From Nonomuraea polychroma (GTDB taxonomy: Bacteria; Actinomycetota; Actinomycetes; Streptosporangiales; Streptosporangiaceae), in assembly GCF_004011505.1 (NCBI RefSeq), contig NZ_SAUN01000001.1:7343501-7407500 (forward strand): a stretch of DNA of 64,000 bases. The letters run 5' to 3'. The position numbers and the translations under genes were made by a program. Under the pieces are notes generated by a model. It made no database searches. It was not told the origin of the DNA and worked only from the letters and a program-made list of their open reading frames with translations. Below, piece by piece: positions 1 through 8,837 of the stretch (the first letter of the stretch is position 1; each line of letters opens with the position of its first letter).

Positions 1-1
1 G

Positions 2-385
2 TCACCGCGCCTTGGCGGTGAGCTTCCTGTTGGCCTTCTTGATGGCGCCGACCAGCTCCTGCTTGGTCATCTTGGACCGGCCGCGGACGCCGAGCCTGGC
101 GGCCACGCTTTGCAGATGTTCCTTGCTGGCGTTGGCGTCCACGCCTTCGGCCGTGCGACCGGAGCGGTCCGTCGCGCCCTTGTCGGAAGGGCCCTTCTTC
201 GCCTTCGGCTCCCAGTGGTCGCCGACCTTCTCGAAGGAGTGCTTCAGCGCGGCGAACGCGGTCATGTGGGCGCGGCGGCCCTCGCCGTACTGCTCCACGG
301 CATTGTCGTGCGCCTTGATCCACGTGGTCTGCGCCTTCTTCGGCGAACGCCTGATGGTCGACGGGAGTTCTTCAACAGCAGGCAT
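2..385 (-). CDS. ChaB/Rho-N domain protein
   Basis: This 127-residue protein has an N-terminal ChaB-like domain (about residues 1-60, starting MPAVEELPSTIRRSPKKAQ) and a C-terminal Rho-N/SAP-like helical motif (about residues 88-122, KEHLQSVAARLGV). A lysine-rich linker joins them. Actinobacterial proteins of this layout are small basic proteins, often annotated as cation transport regulators; the biochemical role is not established and nucleic acid binding is plausible. The start is supported by an AGGAGG box 7-8 bases upstream of the ATG. A small membrane protein gene lies just upstream on the same strand. Confidence 0.85.
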   Translation of the reverse strand: MPAVEELPSTIRRSPKKAQTTWIKAHDNAVEQYGEGRRAHMTAFAALKHSFEKVGDHWEPKAKKGPSDKGATDRSGRTAEGVDANASKEHLQSVAARLGVRGRSKMTKQELVGAIKKANRKLTAKAR

Positions 386-398
386 GCCGATTCACCTC

Positions 399-680
399 CT
401 ACAGCGGTGGTTCGTCGTAGTGGCGTCGTTCCTCGTACACGGTGGTCCTGCGGGCTTCAGGCTCCTCGTAGATGTCGTGGCGGTGCACCGGCTCGTCGAT
501 CGGGCCGACCGCCCTACGGGTGACGGTGATCCTGTATATGCCGAACAGGAGTCCGACAAGTCCGCCGAGCATGAGGATGACCCCCACGACGTTGATGTCG
601 AGGCCGGCGAGATCGAATTCGACGGCCCAGGTGAGGATCGCGCCGAGCATGATGAGGATGATGCTTCCGGCGATGGTCAT
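399..680 (-). CDS. DUF6458-type small membrane protein
   Basis: The 93-residue protein has two hydrophobic helices (about residues 5-20 and 29-50) and a hydrophilic, charged C-terminal tail rich in Glu, Arg and Tyr (ending RRHYDEPPL). This matches the actinobacterial DUF6458 family of unknown function. A strong AAGGAGG ribosome binding site precedes the ATG. It is divergent from the kinase gene at 719, and the two start codons are only about 38 bases apart, so the promoters must overlap the opposite coding or leader sequence. Confidence 0.8.
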   Translation of the reverse strand: MTIAGSIILIMLGAILTWAVEFDLAGLDINVVGVILMLGGLVGLLFGIYRITVTRRAVGPIDEPVHRHDIYEEPEARRTTVYEERRHYDEPPL

Positions 681-718
681 CAGATTTACCTCCTTGACAC
701 GAAGGAACCTCTATCCAC

Positions 719-1222
719 ATGTCGAAAAACAAACCAGTCGTGGTGATCGGGCTGATGGGCTCCGGCAAGACGACGGCCGGCCGGCTGATCGCGCAGGCGC
801 TCGGCCTGGAGTTGAGCGACAGCGACCCGTTCCTGCAGTCCCGGTACGGCGGCACCGCCGCGCAGATCGCCCGCCGCGAAGGGGCCGACACACTGCACCG
901 GTACGAGGCCGAGCACGTGCTCCACGAGCTGGCCGGCGAGCCCAAGGTGATCGCGGCGGCGGCCAGCACGGTCGAGGACCCGCGGGTGCGGGCGGCATTG
1001 CGTGATCCTTTCGTGGTGTGGGTGGACGCCTCCGACGACGTGCTGGCCGAGCGCATGCACTCCAGTGACCATCGCCCCGACTTCGACCCCGCGGCCATGC
1101 GGGCCCGCCGCGGGCCTTTCTTCCGCGAGGTCGCCGACCTGGTGTGCGACGTCGGGGTCCTGCGTCCCGAGCAGGTGCGGGACGCGGTGCTGCAGGCGCT
1201 GGGCAAGCCTGTGGCCCGGTGA
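719..1222 (+). CDS. shikimate/gluconate kinase-like P-loop kinase
   Basis: The 167-residue protein has a Walker A loop GLMGSGKTT at residues 10-18 and the DSD motif about 20 residues later that is typical of shikimate kinase and gluconokinase folds. A lid region with arginines (RMHSSDHRP, MRARRGPFF) follows near residues 115-140. The length fits a minimal shikimate-kinase-like enzyme. The substrate cannot be read from the sequence: the stand-alone locus, away from aro genes, argues against the housekeeping AroK, and a sugar-acid or another small alcohol is possible. It starts at ATG with a GAAGGA box upstream. Confidence 0.75.
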   Translation: MSKNKPVVVIGLMGSGKTTAGRLIAQALGLELSDSDPFLQSRYGGTAAQIARREGADTLHRYEAEHVLHELAGEPKVIAAAASTVEDPRVRAALRDPFVVWVDASDDVLAERMHSSDHRPDFDPAAMRARRGPFFREVADLVCDVGVLRPEQVRDAVLQALGKPVAR

Positions 1223-1249
1223 CCGTACGGTGCGGGTGCCCGGGCCTGG

Positions 1250-1305
1250 CATAATGATCATGACGCCTGGGTCCTTCGAGGCGCGCGGGGGACCTGAGGC
1301 GTCAT
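1250..1305 (+). promoter_or_regulatory. -10-like box and inverted repeat ahead of the pseudokinase gene
   Basis: A CATAAT hexamer (1250-1255) resembles a -10 element. It is followed at once by an inverted repeat: ATGACGCCT at 1260-1268 pairs with AGGCGTCAT at 1297-1305, and GGTCC/GGACC extends the stem after a small bulge. The repeat lies about 45 bases before the start of the next gene. It could be a leader hairpin, an operator or the terminator of the preceding kinase gene; there is no clear T-run. Confidence 0.4.
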
Positions 1306-1349
1306 TTCGGGACAACCAATGAACCGCGCCACGCATCTAAGCATCAGTG

Positions 1350-4300
1350 ATGATGGTCCCCGGCGATCCGGAGAGGCTTGGCGGCTACTGGCTGGCGGCC
1401 CGACTCGGCGCGGGCGGGCGCGGCGTGGTCTACGACGCCTACGACGACGACGGCCGCAGGTACGCGGTCACGGTGCCGCGCGGCGAGAGCGGCGGGCGGC
1501 GCTTCGAGCGGGTGACCTGTCCCCATCTGGCCGAGGTGGTCGCCGTCGGGGTCGACGCGGGCGTGCCCTACGTGGTGAGCGAATACGTCGACGGCCCGGA
1601 CCTGCGGCGGGCGGTCGAGCTGCACGGCCCGTACCGGGGGGACGAGCTGGTCGCGCTGGCCGGCGCGCTGGCCGCCGCCCTGGGCGCGCTGCACGAGGCG
1701 GGGCTGACGCATCGCGGGCTCAATCCCGAGAGCGTGCTGCTGGCGGACGGCGGTCCCAAGGTGATCGAGCTGGGTCTGCCGGAGCCCGCGGCCGCGGGGT
1801 CGGTGGACGAGAGCTTCACCTACCTGGCGCCCGAGGTGCTGACCGGCCAGGAGGCGGGAGCGGCGGCCGACGTGTTCGCCTGGGGCGCGGTGGTGTTGTT
1901 CGCGGCCACCGGCCACGACCCGTTCCGCGGGGAGAGCCTGGGCGGGGTCATGCACCGGCTGCTGACCGTGGACCCCGACCTGAGCACGCTGCCCGACCCG
2001 CTGCGGGAGCTGGTCGGGCGGGCGCTGGCCAAGGACCCGGCCGGCCGTCCCGTCGCGAAGGAGCTGCACCTCGAGAGCACGGCCGAGATCCACCCGCCGG
2101 AGGGTCACGCGGGGCGGCGCTCGCTCGGTGAGGTGGCGGAGCAGGCGTACCTGGCGCTCACCCCTGCGCAGCAGGAGGAGGTGCCCGGACTGCTGCTGCG
2201 CCTGCTGGACGACGACAACCCGCACGACGAGGGCGACGTGCTCCAGCCGCTCATGGACGCCGGCCTCCTGGTGCGCCGCAGCGTCCGCGTCCCGCCGGCC
2301 GAGACCCCCGTCGGCAAGCTGGTGGCCGTCGGTGACGGCCGCGTGGCACCCGCCAGCGCCGCGCTGTACCGGGCCTGGCCCAGGTTGCGCGGCTGGGTGG
2401 CGGACGAGCGCGAGAGCATGCAGACGCACCGGCGCATCAGAGAGGCGGCCGCCCACTGGTCGCGGCATCGGCGCGGCAGGAGCCACCTCTTCCGCGGCGA
2501 GGAGCTGGACACGGCGCTCGGCTGGGCCGCGACCAAACGCCGCCATCTGCGGCTCAACCAGCTCGAACGCGACTTCATCAACGACAGCGTGATCCTGTCC
2601 AAGCAGCGCAGGAGGCTGCTGATCCCCGTGCTGACGACGCTGGGCGCGGTGCTGGCCGTCGCGGTGTCGATGGCGGTGGTCTCCGTGCAGGGCCAGAACG
2701 AGCTGCGCGGGCAGCTCGTCGAGGCCAACGCGCGGGCCGTGGCGGCTCGGGCGGAGGCACTGCGGACCTCCGATCCGCGGACGGCGATGCGGCTGAGCGT
2801 GGCCGCCTGGCGGATGTCGCCGGTGTTCGAGGCGCGGGCGGCGTTGCAGGCCTCCCTGGTGCAACCCGAGCTGGGCGTGTTCACCGATCCCGCGCCCGAC
2901 TCGCGCGCCCGCTACCTGCTGCGCGGCGACGAGCTGGTCAAATGGGACGTCGACACGGTCACGGTCTGGGACGTGGTGGCCGGGCGGCACGTGGCCTCGT
3001 ACGGACTGCCGCCGGGCAACGCGGCGCTCAGCGACGACGGGCGGTTCGCCGAGGGGGTGGACGGCCGGCCGTTCGACGTGGCGACCGGGCGCCCGCCGGC
3101 CGCGGGCGTGTACGCCATCAGCCGGGGCGACAGGACCAGGGTCTACCGGGGCGACCAGGTTGTCTTCGAGGTCGCCGACCGCAAGGTGGCGCTGTCGGCT
3201 GACGGGACCAGGGCTGCGGTCTCCCGGGTGGACGGCCGGGTGGAGTTGTGGGAGGTGGCGGGCCGGACGAAGACGGCGACCGTCGTGGTCCGCCCGCTGC
3301 GCGGCGCGGACGCGGCGGCGCCGTCCATGGCGTTCAGCCCGGACGGGAGCGTGCTGGCCGTGGCCGGGCGCGACGGGGTCACGCTGGTGGACCCGGCGAA
3401 GGCGGCCACCGACGCCCACGGCCCGGACGCGAGAAGCGACGGCACGCCGGCCCAGGCCCGCCGCCGGGATCCCACGGAGACCCGCCGCCCGGATACCGGA
3501 GGTGTGGGGGCTGACGAGGCTGGAGCCGCGGAGCTGCGCGCGGCTGATCGCGCCGATGGGCCGGAGACGACCGCCGCCCAACGGGCCGTCACGCAGCGGC
3601 TGGCCGCGGCACCCCACGGCACCTCGGCGGACGTCCCCGCCTTCAGCCCTGACGGCCGCCTGCTCGCCCTGCCCGGAAACGGCGAGGTACGGGTCTGGAA
3701 CGTGGCCGAGCGCCGGCTCGCCGGCTCCTACCCGCTGCGCGACCCCCAGCCCGGCCTGGCGTTCTCCGCGGACGGGACGGCGCTGCGCTACCTGAGCGGC
3801 ACCGGCTCCGTCGTCTCGCTCGACGTGTCCGGCCTGCCCGCCCCGGCCCACGACCACGCGGCCGCCGCCTTCTCCGGCAACGGCAGGTACGCGGCCAAGG
3901 AGGTCGGGAACACGATCGAGCTCACCGACACCGTGGAGGGCAGGAAGCTCGGCAGGATCACGGCCGCAGGCGACCTCGCCTTCGACGCGGGCGGCCGCCT
4001 GCTGGCCGTCGCCGGCGACCCGGTGACCGTGTGGAACGTGGCCGGCAGCACCATGGTGACCTCCATCGACGCGGGCGGCGACGTGCTGGCCGTGGCGCTC
4101 TCCCCCGAAGGCGACCTGCTGGCCACCGCGCGCGGCCGCACCCTGGAGACGTGGGACGTGCGCACGGCCCGACGGGTCAGGGTGTACGAGGGCGCGGGTG
4201 ACCTGGCGCTGGCCTTCAGCCCGGACGGCTCGACGCTGGCCGCCGGCGCCAACCTGCTGGACCTGCGTACCGGCAAGATCGCCCCGCTCGACCTGCGCGC

Positions 4301-4751
4301 CGGCGCCACGGCCGACGCGCCCGTGCCGACCGCGCTCGCCTTCTCCCCCGACGGGCGCACGCTCGCGTTCGGGCTGGACGGCGGCCGGGTGCTGCTGTGG
4401 GACATCCGCGGGGGCACGCGGCTGGGCACGATCGAGACGGGCACGTCGGCGGTGGATGAGCTGCGCTTCTCACCGGAGGGCGACCTGCTGGCCGTCGACG
4501 CCGCCCGGACGTCGTTGTGGGAGGTGCGCACGTTGCGCGAGGTCGGCCAGGTCTCCTCGTGGGCCGCCGGGCTGGCGTTCAGCCAGGACGGCAAGCGGCT
4601 GCGTGGCGTGGCGCTGGACGGCACCGTACGCGAGAGTCCGGTCGATCCCGCGCTGACGGCGCAGGAGGTGTGCGCCCGGGCCGGCGGGTCGCTGAGCAGG
4701 GCGGAGTGGTCGCGGCTGATCCCGGAGAGCGGCTACCGGGACGTGTGCTGA
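1350..4751 (+). CDS. pseudokinase - nSTAND1-like - TM - WD40 repeat protein
   Basis: This is a 1133-residue sensor-like protein. Residues about 10-245 have a protein-kinase fold, with glycine loop GAGGRGVVY and an APE motif (about 160-162). The catalytic signature is lost: HRD is HRG (about 121-123), the following Lys is Asn (GLNPESV), DFG is ELG (about 140-142), and no VAIK lysine is visible (YAVTVPRG). Residues about 265-420 resemble the C-terminal part of nSTAND1 NTPase proteins (YRAWPRLRGW, HRRIREAAAHW) but without a P-loop domain. A transmembrane helix (about 424-446) follows, then about 600 residues of WD40 propeller repeats (repeated LAFSPDG). The start is GTG 1347, ATG 1350 or ATG 1353, none with a clear ribosome binding site. 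It converges with an active kinase gene 10 bases away. A scaffold or signal-receptor role is inferred. Confidence 0.85.
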   Translation: MMVPGDPERLGGYWLAARLGAGGRGVVYDAYDDDGRRYAVTVPRGESGGRRFERVTCPHLAEVVAVGVDAGVPYVVSEYVDGPDLRRAVELHGPYRGDELVALAGALAAALGALHEAGLTHRGLNPESVLLADGGPKVIELGLPEPAAAGSVDESFTYLAPEVLTGQEAGAAADVFAWGAVVLFAATGHDPFRGESLGGVMHRLLTVDPDLSTLPDPLRELVGRALAKDPAGRPVAKELHLESTAEIHPPEGHAGRRSLGEVAEQAYLALTPAQQEEVPGLLLRLLDDDNPHDEGDVLQPLMDAGLLVRRSVRVPPAETPVGKLVAVGDGRVAPASAALYRAWPRLRGWVADERESMQTHRRIREAAAHWSRHRRGRSHLFRGEELDTALGWAATKRRHLRLNQLERDFINDSVILSKQRRRLLIPVLTTLGAVLAVAVSMAVVSVQGQNELRGQLVEANARAVAARAEALRTSDPRTAMRLSVAAWRMSPVFEARAALQASLVQPELGVFTDPAPDSRARYLLRGDELVKWDVDTVTVWDVVAGRHVASYGLPPGNAALSDDGRFAEGVDGRPFDVATGRPPAAGVYAISRGDRTRVYRGDQVVFEVADRKVALSADGTRAAVSRVDGRVELWEVAGRTKTATVVVRPLRGADAAAPSMAFSPDGSVLAVAGRDGVTLVDPAKAATDAHGPDARSDGTPAQARRRDPTETRRPDTGGVGADEAGAAELRAADRADGPETTAAQRAVTQRLAAAPHGTSADVPAFSPDGRLLALPGNGEVRVWNVAERRLAGSYPLRDPQPGLAFSADGTALRYLSGTGSVVSLDVSGLPAPAHDHAAAAFSGNGRYAAKEVGNTIELTDTVEGRKLGRITAAGDLAFDAGGRLLAVAGDPVTVWNVAGSTMVTSIDAGGDVLAVALSPEGDLLATARGRTLETWDVRTARRVRVYEGAGDLALAFSPDGSTLAAGANLLDLRTGKIAPLDLRAGATADAPVPTALAFSPDGRTLAFGLDGGRVLLWDIRGGTRLGTIETGTSAVDELRFSPEGDLLAVDAARTSLWEVRTLREVGQVSSWAAGLAFSQDGKRLRGVALDGTVRESPVDPALTAQEVCARAGGSLSRAEWSRLIPESGYRDVC

Positions 4752-4761
4752 CGGCCTTCGG

Positions 4762-6396
4762 CTACTCGTGCCGGTACGTCCTGACGACCTTGCCCTGGAG
4801 GTTGGCGACCAGGTATCCGGTGCGGTTGTGGTCGTCGGACACGTAAACGCGCAGCACCGGAGTTCCGGACGTGGTGTCGGGGTCCACGATCACGTAGCGC
4901 GTGGTGGGTTCGGGAACTCCCAGATCCTTGTTCGCGGTCTTGATGAGGCCGGGAAGAGCGTTCCAGTTGTACTTGTCCAGGTCCACGAGAGGGCCGTCCA
5001 CCACGCCGCCGTTGCTCGAGCGCGCGACGGCGCCGTCACGGTAGAAGTACATGTCGTACACCTCTTTGTCGGTCTTGACCGGCGCCGAGATGGAGGCGTA
5101 GGTCGGGTAGACCGTCATGCTGACGATCTTGCTGCCGCCGATCTCCTTCTCGACCTTGGCGATCATGGCTTTCATGCCCGCGGGGGTCAGCAGGTTCTCT
5201 GGCTCGCTGCTCCCGGTCTCCGTCTCGGCCGGGGTCTCGGGGTCGCTGCTCGCGGCCGGGGTCTCGGGGTTGCTGCTCGCGGCCGGGGTGACGTTCCGTG
5301 CCGTCGGGTCGCCGCCGGTGACCGTGGTCGTAGTGGCCGGGAGGAACCGCCACACCAGCACGCCGGCCACGACGAGCGCCGCGACGGAGATCGCGATCCC
5401 CACATTGGTGGCCACGCGGCCCGGGCGCTGCGAGCGCACGGTCTTCGCCTGCGAGATCGGCGCCGGACCCCACGGAGACGGCTGCGGCGTCGCGTGAGGG
5501 GCCCACGGAGGCGGCTGCGGCGCCGCGTGGGCGGCGGGGCTTGGCGGTGCCGGCGGGAACGTGCCAGGGCCGGACCCGGTGGCCGAGGCCAGCAGGCGGT
5601 CCAGGGTCTCGGCGTCGGGGCGGGCGGCCGGATCGCGCCGGAGGAGGGCCTGCAGCACGGGGCCGAGGGGCCCGGCGCGCTCCGGCGGCGGCACGTCCTG
5701 GTTGAGCACGGCGGCCAGCGTCGCCAGCGTGGTGCTCCGGCGCAGCGGGTGCCGTCCCTCCACGGCCACGTACAGGAGCATGCCGAGCGACCAAAGATCG
5801 GAGGCCGGATCGCCTTCGTGGCCGTTGATGCGTTCAGGCGCCATGTACTCGGGCGAGCCGATGAACGACCCGGTGGCCGTCAGGCTCGTGGACTCGCGTA
5901 CCGCCGCGATGCCGAAGTCGGTGAGCACCGACCGGCCGTCCTCGCGCAGCAGCACGTTGGCGGGTTTGACGTCGCGGTGCTGGATGCCGACGGCGTGCGC
6001 GGCCCGCAGGGCCGATAAGACCTCACGGCCCAGCCGGGCCGCCTCGGCCGGCGTCAGCGGGCCGCGCTGCAGGCGGTCCTGGAGCGAGCCGCCGGTGACC
6101 AGCTCCATGACGATCCACGGGTAGCCCTGCTCGCCGGGGTCGACGATGTGGTGGATGGTGGCCACGTGCGGGTGGTTCAGGCGGGCGAGGGCGCGGGCCT
6201 CGCGCAACACCCTGGCCCGCAGCTCACGGGCGCGGGTCGGATCGTGTTCCTCCATCGAGGGATCCGGCGGGCGTACCTCCTTGAGTGCGACCTCGCGGTG
6301 CAGGGCCACGTCCCGGGCGCGCCACACCAGCCCCATGCCACCGCCGCCGAGCCTCTCCATCAGCTCGAAGCGGCCGTCGATCACCCGATTGTGCAT
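4762..6396 (-). CDS. Ser/Thr protein kinase, membrane-anchored
   Basis: The 544-residue protein is a PknB-type kinase with intact motifs: glycine loop GGGGMG (17-22), catalytic Lys39 (VALKE), HRDVKPAN (140-147), DFG (160-162) and APE. A proline-rich juxtamembrane segment (about 275-330) leads to one transmembrane helix (about 332-353). A short tandem repeat, AASSxPETP twice (about 372-389), comes next, then an extracytoplasmic domain of about 150 residues that is probably the sensor. It should phosphorylate cytoplasmic Ser/Thr targets. It converges tail to tail with the pseudokinase gene, so a functional pair is possible but unproven. Confidence 0.93.
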   Translation of the reverse strand: MHNRVIDGRFELMERLGGGGMGLVWRARDVALHREVALKEVRPPDPSMEEHDPTRARELRARVLREARALARLNHPHVATIHHIVDPGEQGYPWIVMELVTGGSLQDRLQRGPLTPAEAARLGREVLSALRAAHAVGIQHRDVKPANVLLREDGRSVLTDFGIAAVRESTSLTATGSFIGSPEYMAPERINGHEGDPASDLWSLGMLLYVAVEGRHPLRRSTTLATLAAVLNQDVPPPERAGPLGPVLQALLRRDPAARPDAETLDRLLASATGSGPGTFPPAPPSPAAHAAPQPPPWAPHATPQPSPWGPAPISQAKTVRSQRPGRVATNVGIAISVAALVVAGVLVWRFLPATTTTVTGGDPTARNVTPAASSNPETPAASSDPETPAETETGSSEPENLLTPAGMKAMIAKVEKEIGGSKIVSMTVYPTYASISAPVKTDKEVYDMYFYRDGAVARSSNGGVVDGPLVDLDKYNWNALPGLIKTANKDLGVPEPTTRYVIVDPDTTSGTPVLRVYVSDDHNRTGYLVANLQGKVVRTYRHE

Positions 6397-6559
6397 GCAG
6401 AGCAGCGTAGGGCCGAGCCGCCGTCCACGTCATCAGACGGAATTGTCCGTCTTGCCGGTCCGCGCAGCGGACGGCGGGCGGCGGACGGCGGGCGGCGGGG
6501 ATAACCCGAGTGGGCTATTGCGGCGCGGGACCGGCCGCAATTGCCCCTACCGTTGAGCC

Positions 6560-7660
6560 ATGGATCCCCTCATCACCCGCAGGGCGCTCAACCGGGCCAC
6601 GCTCGACCGCCAGTTCCTGCTGCGCCGCACCGGCAAGAGCGTCGTGGAGGTCGTGGAGCAACTGGGCGGGCTGCAGGCGCAGACCCCGCACACCTGGTAC
6701 ACAGGCCTGTGGAACCGCATCGCCGGCTTCAAGCCGGCCGACGCCGCCGACCTGCTGCTCTCACGCGAGCTCGTCCGCATCGCGCTGCAGCGCTCCACGA
6801 TCCACCTCGTCAGCGCCCGCGACTGCCTGGCCATGCGGCCTCTGCTGCAGGTGGTCACCGAGCGCGGGACCCGGACGACGTACGGCAAACGCCTGGCGGG
6901 CGTGGACCTGGACGAGCTGGCGGCCACCGCGCGGGCGTTGCTGGAGGCGCGGCCCATGACGTTCGCCGAGCTCGGGCGGGCGCTGGCGGAGCGGTGGCCG
7001 ACGATCGACCCGCACGCGCTCGGCCAGGGGGTGCGGTGGCTGGTGCCGCTGGTGCAGGTGCCGCCGCGCGGCGTGTGGGGCAAGAGCGGGCCGATCGCGC
7101 ACACGAGCGCCGAGTCCTGGCTGGGGTTCGAGGTGCCGCCGATGACGCCGGCCGAGCTGGTGCGGCGTTACCTGGCGGCGTTCGGGCCCGCGTCGGTGAT
7201 GGACGTGCAGACATGGTCCGGGCTGACGCGGCTGGGCGAGGTGGTGGAGTCGATGGACCTGGTGCGGTTCAGGGACGAGGTCGGCCGCACCCTGTACGAC
7301 CTGCCGGACGCCCCGCGGCCCGGCGAGGACGTGCCGGCCCCGGTGCGGCTGATGTACGACTTCGACAACCTGTTCCTGTCCTACGCCGACCGGTCCAGGG
7401 TCATCACGGAGACGGGGATGGCGGCGCTGCAGGGCTTCATGGGCACCAACGTGATGCCGCGCACGATCCTGGTGGACGGCGTCACGGCCGGGGACTGGAC
7501 GGTCGCCCGGGCCAAGGGCGTCTCGACGCTCACCATCCACCAGTGGACGCCGATCTCCGTGCTGGACGAGGTCGAGCAGGAGGGGCTGCGGCTGCTGGAG
7601 TTCCTCGCGCCGGGCGACAAGCACGAGATCGCGTTCCGCGACAGCCCCTCCAAGCCCTGA
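6560..7660 (+). CDS. winged-helix (HTH_42) AlkZ/YcaQ-like protein
   Basis: The 366-residue protein belongs to the winged helix DNA-binding domain family that includes the DNA glycosylase AlkZ/YcaQ. It starts with the family pattern RRALNRATLDRQFLLRR and has LGGLQAQ, which contains the Q-x-Q pair used for catalysis in AlkZ. The C-terminal region (LYDFDNLFLSYADRSRV, then VDG..AGDW) is also typical. Many actinobacterial paralogues occur and not all have proven activity, so base-excision or crosslink repair is inferred from family only. It is a single gene between an outward-reading kinase gene and the convergent phospholipase gene. Confidence 0.85.
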   Translation: MDPLITRRALNRATLDRQFLLRRTGKSVVEVVEQLGGLQAQTPHTWYTGLWNRIAGFKPADAADLLLSRELVRIALQRSTIHLVSARDCLAMRPLLQVVTERGTRTTYGKRLAGVDLDELAATARALLEARPMTFAELGRALAERWPTIDPHALGQGVRWLVPLVQVPPRGVWGKSGPIAHTSAESWLGFEVPPMTPAELVRRYLAAFGPASVMDVQTWSGLTRLGEVVESMDLVRFRDEVGRTLYDLPDAPRPGEDVPAPVRLMYDFDNLFLSYADRSRVITETGMAALQGFMGTNVMPRTILVDGVTAGDWTVARAKGVSTLTIHQWTPISVLDEVEQEGLRLLEFLAPGDKHEIAFRDSPSKP

Positions 7661-7669
7661 CAGGACCTC

Positions 7670-8197
7670 TCAGGCGTTCTGGGCGGCCTGCAACTCGGTC
7701 TGCCGCTTGACCTCCTGGATCTGCTCGTCGGTCACGACGAGGTTGCCGAACTGCTTGACCGCCTGGTAGTACGTCCAGGCGATCCCGTCACAGGTCGATT
7801 TGGAGATTCCCGAGTAGCGGGCGCACACTTGCTTCATATCGAAGTAGAAGGCGTCGTCTGTACGTGACTTGTTGGCCGGGAACTGGTTGACCGCCTTGTA
7901 ATTGCGGTATCCGAAATCGTGCCGCCGGCACGGCATGCGGAAATCGTAGCCGAGCGGTTGGTCAGGGCTGCTGGAGCACAGGTCGGTCGACCAGTCGAAG
8001 GCGTAGTCGGCCCAGGCCGCCTGGTTCTGCCAGGCGGAGCGCCAGGCGGTGGCGCTGGTGGAGGTGGGCTGGGAGAACTGCGAGAGTGCGGCGAGTTTCT
8101 GCTCCAGGGTCACCGCGTGAGCGGGTAAAGCGAACCCGAGTACGGTGCCCAGGGAGACGGCGAGCATGGCGAGGGAGCGTCTGACCGTTCTGACCAT
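7670..8197 (-). CDS. secreted prokaryotic phospholipase A2
   Basis: The 175-residue precursor has a Sec signal peptide (residues 1-28, basic start, hydrophobic core LAMLAVSLGTVLGFALP, cleavage after AHA). The mature part contains the prokaryotic PLA2 active-site signature CRRHDFGYRNY, in which the His-Asp pair is catalytic, and cysteines that would form two disulfides (LCSSSP...MPCRRHD and VCARYSG..STCDG). It would hydrolyse the sn-2 ester of phospholipids outside the cell with calcium. It converges with the HTH_42 gene with 9 bases between stops. An AT-richer leader of about 170 bases lies upstream. Confidence 0.92.
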   Translation of the reverse strand: MVRTVRRSLAMLAVSLGTVLGFALPAHAVTLEQKLAALSQFSQPTSTSATAWRSAWQNQAAWADYAFDWSTDLCSSSPDQPLGYDFRMPCRRHDFGYRNYKAVNQFPANKSRTDDAFYFDMKQVCARYSGISKSTCDGIAWTYYQAVKQFGNLVVTDEQIQEVKRQTELQAAQNA

Positions 8198-8371
8198 GAG
8201 TAACCTGCTTCGCTGCCGGGGAGCGGGTGCGTGTCATGGCAAGGTTCGCCTGACGTCCTCACGATGAAGCGAAAAGCGCGGAAACGCAGAAGCAGATTGT
8301 GCTCAATTTTTCGGCGGCGTTCGCCGAAGGTCGCTCTTTACAAAGAGTCAATGGCGTGGATAGTGCCTGGC

Positions 8372-8800
8372 TCAGTGGTAGTAGCCCTCGACGGGCACGC
8401 GAGCCTCCGCGTAAAGGGCCGGGCCCTCGGCGGGAGGATCGGCGAAGGCGCTGCCGGGGGGCTTGAGCGCGTCGAGTTGCTCGCCGGACAGGGCGTATAC
8501 GACGCGGCCCAGGCCCGAGCGGGCGATCGCGCCCGCGCACATCCCGCAGGGCTGGCAGCTGGTGTACATGGTGGTGGCGGCCGCGGTGGCCGGGTCCAGC
8601 TCTCGAGCGGCCCAGCGGGCCAGCTTGAGCTCCGGGTGCGCGGTGATGTCGCGGTCGGTGAGCGAGGTGTTGCGCTCCTCGGCCAGGATCGTGCCGTCCG
8701 GGCCGGCCAGCAGCGAGCCGAACGGCGGGTTGCCGCCCGCCCGTGCCTCCGCCGCCAGCTCGATGGCGCGGCGCAGGAGATTCTCGTCGTCCCGGGTCAC
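8372..8800 (-). CDS. nucleoside/cytidine deaminase-family protein
   Basis: This 142-residue zinc deaminase has the fold's two metal motifs: HPE (in DITAHPELK) in place of the usual H-A-E, and CQPCGMC, with the C-x2-C spacing. It should deaminate a purine or pyrimidine base or nucleoside in the cytoplasm; guanine deaminase and tRNA-adenosine deaminase are the nearest well-known groups. GTG 8800 is preferred because AGAAGG lies 9 bases upstream; an upstream GTG at 8809 would overlap that site. It ends far from its neighbour, with 170 bases before the phospholipase start. Confidence 0.85.
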   Translation of the reverse strand: MTRDDENLLRRAIELAAEARAGGNPPFGSLLAGPDGTILAEERNTSLTDRDITAHPELKLARWAARELDPATAAATTMYTSCQPCGMCAGAIARSGLGRVVYALSGEQLDALKPPGSAFADPPAEGPALYAEARVPVEGYYH

Positions 8801-8837
8801 GGCTATCACCCTTCTGAAGCACTCACTCCGCTGACGG

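Noticed and set aside
8307..8330. Inverted repeat TTCGGCG/CGCCGAA upstream of the phospholipase gene as a terminator
   Set aside because: Neither strand has a T-run in the right place, and its position between a stop and a start gives no clear role.
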